64,000 nt of DNA from Strigamia acuminata (Eukaryota; Arthropoda; Chilopoda; Geophilomorpha; Linotaeniidae): NCBI GenBank assembly GCA_949358305.1, contig OX442319.1, positions 11,408,001 to 11,472,000 of the forward strand, given 5' to 3'. Below are positions 35,370-45,930 of this stretch, in pieces. The notes beneath the pieces were generated by a model. It was given only the letters and a program-made list of their open reading frames with translations, did no database searches and was not told where the DNA came from. Position 1 is the first letter of the stretch. Each line of letters opens with the position of its first letter. The position numbers and the translations under genes were made by a program.

Positions 35370-36960
35370 TTATTTGGTGTTGAAATCGATTGGAATATTG
35401 TTTTTGTGTAATTTACGTTTCTGTACGGCGTCTTCGGTGAAAAACAAGAAATCTTCGTACCAGAGTTCCTGGAATAAAGATAATTAATCGATTATTGATT
35501 TGTAGTTTGTGTTTAAACCTTTGAATTTAATATTCGGTATCGACGAATGACTTGACGAATGTTTCGTCGGTTTAGACCGAAGATAAAGCCCCATTGATGC
35601 AATTCCTCGTCCGATAGGAATCCGGAACCGTCGACGTCCATTAGTTGGAATATGATGCTGCTGTGGCGACATAGAAATAACTTTTCGACCATGTCCTTAT
35701 GTTGAGGAGAATTGGAGAAAATGTGTTAGAAATGATCGTGTTTAGTGATCTGTGATGAGGAATTCACTTTATGAGCGATTAGGACGCACATGAGGAAATA
35801 AAACTCGTCAAAGTCGATCCGGCCGGAGAAATCCGTGTCGAATAAATCGAAAATCTTTGCAATTTGTCGCTGCGATAAGTCAGTAACTCGCTTCAGGAAA
35901 TTCGTAAACTGAATATCTAAATGTTAAAGAGAGAAAAAATAAATTTTTTTTTAAAATATTTCAATTTTCCGATTTTCCAAATTTTCAATTTTCCAAATTT
36001 TCTGATATTTCTAATTTCTAAATTTTCGGATTTTTCGGATTTTCCAAATATCCCGATTTTTCTAATTTCTAAATTTCCCGATTTTTCTAATTTCTAAATT
36101 TTCGGATTTTTCGGATTTTCCAAATTTTCTGATTTTCCAAATTTTCCAATTTTCCAATTTTCAAAATTTTCTGTTTTTTCGTATTTTCTAAATTTCCCGA
36201 TTTTCTAAATTTCTCGATTTTCTAAATTTCCCGATTTTTCTAATTTCCCGATTTTTCTAATTTCTAAATTTTCTGATTTTTCGGATTTTCCAAATTTTTG
36301 GATTTTCCAAATTTTTGGATTTTCCAAATTTTCTGATTTTTCTAATTTCCAAAAATTCGGATTTTTCTAATTTCCAAAAATTCGCATTTTTCTAATTACC
36401 AAAAATTCGGATTTTTCTAATTTCTAAAAATTCGGATTTTTCTAATTACCAAAAATTCGGATTTTTCTAATTTCTAAAAATTCGGATTTTTCTAATTTCC
36501 AAAAATTCGGATTTTTCTAATTTCCAAAAATTCGGATTTTTCTAATTTCCAAAAATTCGGATTTTTCTAATTTCCAAAAATTCGGATTTTTCTAATTTCC
36601 AAAAATTCGGATTTTTCGGATTTTCCACATTTTCTGATTTTCCAATTTTTCTGATTTTCCAATTTTTATGATTTTCCAATTTTTATGATTTTCTAATTTT
36701 TACGATTTTCCAATTTTTATGATTTTCAAATTTTTATGATTTTCCAATTTTTATAATTTTCCAATTTGTCCAGCATAACAACCATTCAAAAATCCAACTC
36801 TATGACAATCGAGCAGATCAAAATATCCCAAAAGAATCCTCGTGTTCCTCGCCGACAAAAACAACGTCGTCGACTGCAAATGCATCGGCCGCAAAATCTC
36901 CGACCGAATCCTCAACCTATGCCTCAACAGCCACGAATGCAACCGATGCCGCAACGACAT
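35370..36960 (-). CDS. EF-hand protein similar to EFCAB9 (CatSper-associated Ca2+ sensor)
   Basis: Four exons: 36960-36783, 35916-35768, 35695-35519 and 35468-35370, 200 residues. Exon 1 ends in a weak donor (GTTGTT). Two EF-hand loops are visible, DTDFSGRIDFDEF (residues about 84-96) and DVDGSGFLSDEEL (about 126-138), each with acidic residues at positions 1, 3 and 12. Stretches FLKRVTDLSQRQIAKIFDL, EFYFLMCVLIAHK and CRHSSIIFQLMDVDG align well with my knowledge of vertebrate EFCAB9, which binds CATSPERζ in the sperm CatSper channel. The last exon (ELWYEDFLFF…) matches the tail region. Intron 1 is swollen by an 830-bp minisatellite. An upstream exon is possible. Ortholog status is an inference from motif order. 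Confidence 0.72.
35940..36770 (+). repeat. 25-bp minisatellite inside intron 1 of the EFCAB9-like gene
   Basis: Units of the type TCTAATTTCCAAAAATTCGG recur with a 25-bp period (36340-36610), flanked by looser TTTTCCAAATTTTC units. All of it is intronic. Confidence 0.93.
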
Positions 36961-37151
36961 CTTCAACTCCAACACTCACCACACCACCAACCATTGTTCC
37001 AACACAAAACAACCAACTTTTATTATTTTTTACAATTTTTTTTTATTAATTTCAAAAATACAAATTACAATTTTTCTCCGCCATTTTCTCCCACCATTTC
37101 ATCAACCTTTGCAACCTCAACAAAAACCTCCAACAACATCATTAAATCTTT

Positions 37152-38546
37152 CTATTTTCCGCGTGTGAAACTGACTTCCTCCCACGTAATAGGATTACGA
37201 ATAATCTCCTTCTGTCGACACTTAACCGCCGGTCTGAAATAAAGCCTATCCGACACCGTCATGTCGAACAATGGCGACTCCAACTTGGTCCGCTTCCCGC
37301 TCCACTTCTCGTCGTTCTCCACCTCCTCCCACGTGATCGGATTCCGCGTGTACTTGTTCGGACGACACCTCAACCCGATCTTCACCAACGGCTTCTCGAA
37401 ATTAAAAACATTCGAAATCCACTGGTTGTTCTGCTTACTCTTCAACAACTGCTCGTCGTCGCTCTCGACCCCCTTCAACCGCACGCCGTTCAGTCGCAGC
37501 AGGTTGTACGCGATCCTGTGACTCGGCCGCCACATCGCCTGCGAGCCGGCGAACACGGCGTCGTACTCGGTCGTGCGACTCGGCTTGATCTGCCGGTGTT
37601 GGTGGTTCAGCATCGATTTCAGCATGAGCGATTTTTTCTTCGTGCGCTCCACTTTCTTCGACTTGCACGTCTGCTTGTTCGGGGCCCCGTTGCGCGTTTT
37701 TAGACACTGCACGTTGAGGACCGGTCGCGTTTTGGTCGGCGCGCGGCTCCAGCGCGGCGACGACGAGTCCGAGTCGTCCGACGAACACGAACACGTGTCC
37801 GAGTCTTTGCTCCACGTGTCGGACCGGTCGCACTGCAGCTCCTCCAGCGGGTCGATCTTGTACTTCTTCAACAACGTGTCGTACGGCTGTTGGATTCGGA
37901 GCCAGCTTTTCCGCGGTTTCGTCTCCTCGCTCGTCGACGTTGCGACCTCGTGGACGGCCGCGACGTCCGCTCTCTCCTCCGCGCTGTTTCTCGCGTTTCC
38001 CGCGTCCGTTTCGTCCTCGTTTTCGTCGTTCGGGGGCTTGGCGAACCCGATTTGGACGCTCGCGCGCTTGCACAGTTCGTATTTGTCCGGGTTCACGTTC
38101 GTTTTGTCGCTCGCGCGTTTTCCGAGCTCCGATTTGCGTTTGCCGACGTCCAGTTTGACCGTCGAGTGTTTGCGCGTTTCGAATTTGTCGCGTTTGACGT
38201 CCGTCTTGTCGCTCGAGCGCTTGGTCATTTCGATTTCCTCGGTTTCGTCGCCGAATTCGGTCGTCCGGCTGAGGCGTTTGGCCTCGATCGCACGTTGGTC
38301 GCTTTCCGGTCTGTCGGCGACGCGCTCGGTCTCCGTTTCGGCGATTTTCGGCGCATGCTGGTCAGTTTCGTTGCTCGTGTGTGTGTCGGGGTCGATTTCG
38401 TCGATTTCGTCGTCGCCGGAATGTGTGTCGGCTTGGATAACGTCGCTCGCAGACTCGTAGAGCGCGGGTACGTCATGATGCGCGCATTTGCCGGATGCGA
38501 TTTTCTTGACCGCCCATTTGTCCATCGGTGGTGCATGGGACGTCAT
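37152..38546 (-). CDS. Unrecognised charged protein with two NPITWEEV motifs
   Basis: 464 residues in one exon, starting at the ATG at 38546. I recognise no domain. The middle (about residues 100-170) is a degenerate repeat of KRxSDKTDV/xxDKxEL type, rich in Lys, Glu and Asp. Residues about 245-265 are Asp/Ser/Cys-rich (DTCSCSSDDSDSSS). The C-terminal 110 residues contain two similar blocks, each ending RNPITWEEV, preceded by a Cys-Arg pair (RCRPNKYT, KCRQKEII) and separated by WSGKRTKLESPLFDMTVSDR. This paired block suggests a short repeated binding module. The frame is GC-richer than its neighbourhood and clearly coding (long opposite-strand shadows). It lies on the same strand as the EFCAB9-like gene and H2B copy 2. 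Confidence 0.75.
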   Translation of the reverse strand: MTSHAPPMDKWAVKKIASGKCAHHDVPALYESASDVIQADTHSGDDEIDEIDPDTHTSNETDQHAPKIAETETERVADRPESDQRAIEAKRLSRTTEFGDETEEIEMTKRSSDKTDVKRDKFETRKHSTVKLDVGKRKSELGKRASDKTNVNPDKYELCKRASVQIGFAKPPNDENEDETDAGNARNSAEERADVAAVHEVATSTSEETKPRKSWLRIQQPYDTLLKKYKIDPLEELQCDRSDTWSKDSDTCSCSSDDSDSSSPRWSRAPTKTRPVLNVQCLKTRNGAPNKQTCKSKKVERTKKKSLMLKSMLNHQHRQIKPSRTTEYDAVFAGSQAMWRPSHRIAYNLLRLNGVRLKGVESDDEQLLKSKQNNQWISNVFNFEKPLVKIGLRCRPNKYTRNPITWEEVENDEKWSGKRTKLESPLFDMTVSDRLYFRPAVKCRQKEIIRNPITWEEVSFTRGK

Positions 38547-38744
38547 AATTTAACTCGGGAATTTTAAACATACCGGAATTGGTTCAGATTTCGATTAACA
38601 GCAATGAACTTCAAGTTACTCATTAATTTTTTAGGCTGCGCCATTTCAACTGTGACGAATGGTTAACAAATGCACGCCGAGTCATTATTACCCGCAAACA
38701 ATGGACAGTCGACCATTCTTGCGGCAAAATCACTCAATATGTAA

Positions 38745-38856
38745 ATAAACAAGCACGAAAACCATTTAAAACGTTGTATTTATTCATTTATAAACATTTA
38801 CAACCAATTTAATAAACAACAACGGTGTTAAATCAAATTCCCTTGGACGTTTTAGC
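38745..38856 (-). pseudogene. Fragment of an H2B 3' UTR
   Basis: About 110 bp nearly identical to the 3' UTR of H2B copy 2 (38999-39110), from AACAAGCACGAAAACCATTT to AAATCAAATTCCCTTGGACG, but with no H2B coding sequence behind it. It marks a third, collapsed copy. Confidence 0.82.
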
Positions 38857-39033
38857 ATTATTAGGCCTAATAATAGGTTTTATACTGCAAAATAACAACT
38901 GGAAAATCGTCTGCGCAGAATGGGATGCGCAGTACGAATTTAGTATCAAGATACCGTGCGCAGACTATAGAGCGAGCTGTATACACGACTGGGATAATAA
39001 TAAACAAGCACGAAAACCATTTAAAACGTTGTA

Positions 39034-39039
39034 TTTATT
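39034..39039 (-). terminator. Polyadenylation signal of H2B copy 2
   Basis: AATAAA on the minus strand about 65 bases past the stop, mirroring copy 1. Confidence 0.6.
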
Positions 39040-39104
39040 CATTTATAAACGTTTACAACCAATTTAACAAACAACAACGGTTAAATCAAATTCCCTTGGA
39101 CGTT

Positions 39105-39488
39105 TCACTTCGTTTGCGTGTACGTGGTGACCGCTTTCGTCCCTTCGCTGACCGCGTGCCTCGCCAATTCGCCGGGCAGAACCAAACGAACCGCCGTTTG
39201 GATTTCTCGACTGGAAATGGTCGAGCGCTTGTTGTGCGCCGCCAAACGCGACGCTTCGGTCGCGAGCCTTTCGAAAATGTCGTTGACGAAACTGTTCATG
39301 ACCACCATCGTCTTGGAGGAGACGCCGAGGTCCGGATGGACTTGCTTCAACACCCTGTAGATGTAGATGGAATAACTTTCCTTCTTTCGCCGCCTCGACT
39401 TCTTCTTCGGCGCAACCTGACTGGCGATCTTCGGCGCCGCTTCGGCTTTCTTCAACGTCTTGCCGCGAACTTTTGGTGGAGGAACCAT
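39105..39488 (-). CDS. Histone H2B variant, copy 2
   Basis: 127 residues, the same as copy 1 (20230-20613) except Thr for Gln near the end (TQTK). It carries the same non-canonical N-terminal tail ([20 protein letters not shown]) and the same polyadenylation-type 3' end. It is in inverted orientation, about 19 kb away, and shares the upstream sequence ACACTTGCACGTGG-like plus the ACGAGATTTC array. The near identity over coding and flanking DNA implies recent duplication or gene conversion. It lies downstream of MTFP1 on the same strand. Confidence 0.92.
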   Translation of the reverse strand: MVPPPKVRGKTLKKAEAAPKIASQVAPKKKSRRRKKESYSIYIYRVLKQVHPDLGVSSKTMVVMNSFVNDIFERLATEASRLAAHNKRSTISSREIQTAVRLVLPGELARHAVSEGTKAVTTYTQTK

Positions 39489-39589
39489 GACTGACCACAC
39501 CTGACGAAATGGCAAACTGAATGAACTCTGCACCACGTGCAAGTGTAATTGTTTACCAACGTCTGATTGGCGAACCAAGCTCTCTATAA

Positions 39590-40165
39590 TCTCGTAAAAT
39601 CTCATGAAATCTCGTGAATTCTCATGAAATCTCGTAAAATCTCATGAAATCCCGTAAAAATCTCGTGAAATCTCGCAAAATCTCGCAAACTTTCATGAAT
39701 TCTCGTATAACCTCATGAAATCTCGTAAAATCTCACGAAATCTCGTAAAATCTCATGAAATCTCGCAACATCTCATAACATCTTGTGAAATCTTGTAAAA
39801 TCGTATGAAATCTTGTAAAATCTCATGAAATCTGGTGAAAACTCGTAAAATCTCATGAAATCTGGTGAAAACTCGTAAAATCTCATGAAATCTGGTGAAA
39901 ACTCGTAAAATCTCATGAAATCTGGTGAAAACTCGTAAAATCTCATGAAACCTCGCAAAATATCACGAAACCTCGTAAAATCTCGTAACATGTCATGAAA
40001 TCTCATAAAATCTCGGAACATGTCATAAAATTTCGTGAAATCTTGTAAAATCTTATGAAACCTCGTGAAACCTCGTAAAATCTCATGAAATCTTGTAAAA
40101 TCTAATAAAATCTCGTAAAATCTCGTAAAATCTCGTAAAATCTCGCAAATTCTCGCATAAAATGA
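39590..40165 (-). repeat. Minisatellite of CATGAAATCTCGTAAAATCT units upstream of H2B copy 2
   Basis: About 50 units of 10-11 bp, with four copies of a ~44-bp higher-order block containing TCTGGTGAAAACTCG (39825-39940). This is the expanded counterpart of the 19960-20115 array. Confidence 0.92.
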
Positions 40166-40218
40166 ATAAATAAATAAAATATAGATGTAAAAATAAAAAC
40201 AACAGAAATCATCGATCC

Positions 40219-40224
40219 TTTATT
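40219..40224 (-). terminator. Polyadenylation signal of MTFP1
   Basis: AATAAA lies only about 15 bases past the MTFP1 stop codon, so the 3' UTR is very short. Confidence 0.6.
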
Positions 40225-40238
40225 TTCAAAAGATCCAA

Positions 40239-41308
40239 TCAATAAGGCGGTTGTCTACGTTTTAACATTCGTCGCAAAGTATGCTCTAGAAAGTAATCTA
40301 CAAAATTGTCAATGGGCTTAACAACGTTCGGGATAATCGCCAGACAAATGCCCGCAGTCGTGAACGAGCGCACCGACCGCGGCAGCTGCTTTTTCAGCCC
40401 CATCACGTACAATATGACGAACACCGATCTGTTAATTATCACCCCGGGAATGACGATCGACGCCAACCCCTGCCACGCCAGTGTGTCGATCAGCGTCTTC
40501 TCTATCTCTCTCTGCCGGATTTTCTTACTCTCCCACTTCGCCTAATAATCAACAAAAACATTAAAAAAAAATTTATCTACTATTTATATACAATACCTCC
40601 GATGTCTTCACGGTTTTATCCATTGTATCTGCTAAAATATACACACTAGTAACGAGATACGACCCCCGGACGATCGAGGTCGGAATAAAAGGTCGTAAAG
40701 CTTCACCCACCTCTTCGGAATATCCTAAATAAACACAAAAATCGATTAAAATTAAATTCGGGCCCTTTTGTGACGTCACAACCGGGCGGAAACACAAATT
40801 CCGCCTTACCTAACAAACGAACGGGCGTGTCGCGATACAAATCGATGTCGGCCCTTTTCCTGCCCTCCACGGTCTTCTTGAACCCGTAAAACTCCATCCA
40901 TTTCTCAACAAATCGAAAGTGTTTCTTCGTTTCCGTGTTCATGTTTTGCATAGTACTCCTCGCATTCGACTGTTGGTCCGCTTGGAGCGGCGGCGGCGGC
41001 GGCGGCGGCGGTTGCGCCTCCTGCTTGGCTTTCGGGGGTGGTGGTGTCGGTTGCTTCTGGTCCGGGGTCTGCGACGGTTCCTTTTGAGGTTTTTGGGTGG
41101 TTTTTGTTGGTTTTGGGTCGGCAGGAGGAGGCTCGTTGGGTTTTTCGTTCAAGGATCCATCGTGCGGTGGGAGAGTTTTGTCGGTTTGTCGCACGAGTGG
41201 TCCGGTTGGCGGCTTCTCGGGTGGCGGTTTCTCGGGTGGTGGTTCGGGTTTGGTTTCGGCTGGTTGTTGATCGCGAAACAGACGCCCTTTGCGTCGCGGT
41301 TCACTCAT
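40239..41308 (-). CDS. Mtfp1: Mitochondrial fission process protein 1 (MTP18) with long proline-rich N-terminal extension
   Basis: Three exons: 41308-40810, 40724-40597 and 40541-40239, 309 residues. Residues from about 155 match MTFP1: DLYRDTPVRLLGYSEEVGEA, SYILAD-like SVYILADTMDK, TLIDTLAWQGLASIVIPG, and INRSVFVILYVMG followed by PNVVKPIDNFVDYFL. This inner mitochondrial membrane protein has several membrane helices and promotes fission. Vertebrate MTFP1 has about 166 residues and begins almost directly at this core. Here the first 110 residues are Pro/Lys/Glu-rich, with a run of eight prolines, and are followed by EKWMEFYGFKKTVEG. The start ATG (41308) is the first in the frame. The gene is divergent from MAPKAPK2. 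Confidence 0.92.
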
Positions 41309-41872
41309 GGGAGGGCACTAGGAATGTTCATAGTCACTTCTGGTTTTTGGGCGAAGTTTGGCTTTCATGTTTTGGAAGGTTCGTGCGACTTATTTATTGT
41401 CACGTTGATGTGTTTGTTTGTTGGTGTAACAATTATATTTTTAGTATTTTATTTAGTCTCAAGGAGTTTTGTCGGTTGTTATTCAATTTCAAATTTTCCG
41501 CCATTTGAACGTCAGAATTTGTGCCAATCAGCAGCGACCATACCGATAGTCCTGTTTTCTACCTCAAAAACAAAAACACGCGAAAACAATTCATTTAATC
41601 CAACATCCAACTCACATTTTAAAATCCAATTCGAATAACTGTCATCAAACACATTGTTTATCGATTTTTATCGGCGCTTTGTCCAGTCACGTGATTCAAA
41701 TTGACGCAATAACTCATTATGTCATCGCCGATCGGCTGAGCAGCTTAGAAAACACAACAAAGGTGAAACACACAACTTACATAAGTTTACCGGTTTCACA
41801 TGAAATGTGAATAGGAATTTTTTATTTATTTTTCAAGACACGAGACAACAATCAACATCAATCATCGCTGCC
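41309..41872. promoter_or_regulatory. Bidirectional intergenic promoter region, MTFP1 and MAPKAPK2
   Basis: The two genes start 564 bp apart and diverge. A perfect palindrome TCACGTGA (E-box CACGTG) is at 41687-41694, and TTATCGATTTTTATCGG, resembling a DRE, is at 41658-41674. Both motif types are common in insect housekeeping promoters; their use here is inferred. Confidence 0.6.
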
Positions 41873-43954
<2,082 letters not shown>

Positions 43955-43975
43955 AGACGGATGAGAATCTTTAGG

Positions 43976-43981
43976 AATAAA
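43976..43981 (+). terminator. Polyadenylation signal of MAPKAPK2
   Basis: AATAAA 22 bases past the stop codon. Confidence 0.65.
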
Positions 43982-44428
43982 TAATCCGATGTGGAATTTT
44001 TTTAATTTTACATTTGATTCTGTTTTAGTAAATTACCGTAAATGTTTTTTAGAGATATTTTCTGATAATATATGCTTTGATTTAATTTTAATTTAATTTT
44101 AATTTTTATTGTTGAAAAACTGATCAAGTGAAATGAAAAAATAAAAATAGAAATAGGAACGGAAACAAAATTTTTCCTGCTCGAAATGAATCTAGGTCGA
44201 AAAAAAACAGGTTGAAACGGGATATCAAGATTTGGGACGTGATCCCAAATAGATTGGAAAAAATAAAAATCGAATTGGAATTGGAATTCTTGGTCCACCC
44301 TCAGGAAAGTCTACTGGAATTAGTACATGACCGAGTTAACTTCAATGGTGCGGTCAAAACTGAAGAATTTGTCCATTGTTTCTGAAAGTTAGTTTTTGTA
44401 TTTTTGTACGATGTTCTGCCATTTTTAT

Positions 44429-44910
44429 TACTCTCTCTGTCCCAAATTATGGTATACATTTCTCTAAACAGTTCTTGATTATCGTTGATTTCGTATATTT
44501 TAACTGCATATCCTTCAAAATTAAGTGCACTTGCTGACCAATTGTTGGCATTATGGGTAATTAGTTCTAGCCTTCCGTTATTGTTGAGTTGCATCTCCTC
44601 AAAATGCACTCAAAATTAGGTGATACCTGTTGTGCTTAAAATAAAGTGAAAATGAATTCGAAAAAATGGCTGTTTCCAAGGAAAAATGACAAAATTGAAG
44701 CAATTTACTGATGATGAGCGAAATGGTATACTACAGCTCTTGCTGAAACAAAGCAATGTTAGCAATAAGTTGAGTTGTGGCACCGTTAATGAAATTGCAG
44801 GCAAAGTTGAAGTTACTCGACTAACTATTTTACGATTTTGGTGAGAAGTTAAAAAATAATGTAATGAAGGATATATTCCTCAAATAAAATCAAATGTGGC
44901 CGAAAAATAA
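44429..44910 (+). pseudogene. Relic of a plant-type mariner transposon (5' end and transposase N-terminus)
   Basis: After a TA dinucleotide (44429-44430) comes CTCTCTCTGTCCCAAATTAT, close to the CTCCCTCCGTCCCA terminus of Stowaway/plant mariner-like elements. From about 44687 a frame reads KLKQFTDDERNGILQLLLKQ, then CGTVNEIAGKVEVTRLTILR and FW, which matches the helix-turn-helix N-terminus (DUF7769-like) of those transposases. In the next 90 bases the reading continues with stops (NEGYIPQIKSNVAEK before the final stop). The catalytic part and the other end are missing. This is a dead fragment. Confidence 0.6.
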
Positions 44911-45127
44911 ATTTGACCACGTATTTTTGGCATTACAATAGCAGTGTATGGAGTCAGCAATCATAGCAAAGGGTGGCTACAATTACAAAATATTCATTGC
45001 TAATCAATAAAAGTTATTGTTCTTATTTAGTCCGTATTATGTCTTGTTTTTTACTTAATTTTTTATAATTTAGCTTAATTTGCTTTCAAATTTGCTTTCA
45101 TTCATTCATTCATTCATTGCTATAATG

Positions 45128-45246
45128 CAGGGCTGGACTGGGAACAAATTTATTGCCGGGAAATCTGGGTGTCCAGGCCACAATTAATGAAGTCGGCACA
45201 GGCCACCTGGAAACTCCCGGTAGCCTGCCGGGCCAGTCCAGCACTG
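45128..45246. mobile_element. hAT-type MITE, 119 bp
   Basis: The ends CAGGGCTGGACTGG and CCAGTCCAGCACTG are inverted repeats with one mismatch. The flanks CTATAATG (45120-45127) and CTATGATG (45247-45254) form an 8-bp target duplication with one mismatch. Length, CAG terminus and 8-bp duplication are hAT features. There is no coding capacity. Confidence 0.82.
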
Positions 45247-45487
45247 CTATGATGTCGCTATGATGATGTGACTAGTATTGCATAGAAAGTTGCAGAGGCT
45301 CGTTTCTGGCTGGAAAAAGCAACCTATCCGATCAGAAATGAGCCCAGGAATCTACTTCCAACATCGGATTATTCATACGCAGTGGCTCTTTCTACTGATA
45401 TTTCAGTGGAAACAGCGCACCAGCTATTTCCACTGATATTTCTCCTGTGTACGATACCGGTATATAAACAATGTATTTATTGAATTA

Positions 45488-45930
45488 AATCACTTGTCCA
45501 CTCTTGATGTGTATGATAGTTTGAATGGTAAAATTGTTTTCCCTAAACTGTTGTCACATGTAAGTGCACAGTTCAAATGTCATTCTAGTGGCATTATTTC
45601 TTTCAACCTTGTATCAGTTACAAGTCAGGAAAATGGGGATTGTGGGATTCATGCCATTGCAAACGCTTTGTTATCGTGTAATGGTATTAATCCGGGACAA
45701 GTTGATTTTGATGATTCGCAATTGAGGAGCCACCTGATAAAATGCCTCAAAAATGGAAATTTGACACCATTTCCTACAATTCGAGGTGGCTATCCAAAAA
45801 AAATATTATGCTCAATCAGGAAAAAAATTGTATTTTGTAAGTGCCGCAAGCCATATCGTCGTACTATGGTGCAGTGTGTTTGATGTTTGGAATGGTTTCA
45901 AGCTAGCTGTGTTAATAACTTTAAAGGTGG
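45488..45930 (+). pseudogene. Relic of a transposon-type protein with ULP1-like cysteine protease and PHD finger
   Basis: The frame around NHLSTLDVYDSLNGKIVFPK and SQENGDCGIHAIANALLSCN has the His, Asp and Cys positions of C48/ULP1-like proteases. It continues to CKCRKPYRRTMVQC, a stop, then CLEWFQASCVNN, which together look like the Cys ladder of a PHD finger broken by one TGA near 45882. This domain pair is common in proteins carried by animal DNA transposons. The N-terminal part is absent, and a minisatellite replaces sequence downstream. Confidence 0.6.

Noticed and set aside
37573-38567. Long plus-strand frames (295 and 225 residues)
   Set aside because: They lie opposite the 464-residue minus-strand gene, are Ser/Arg-biased and show no domain; GC-rich coding DNA gives such shadows.
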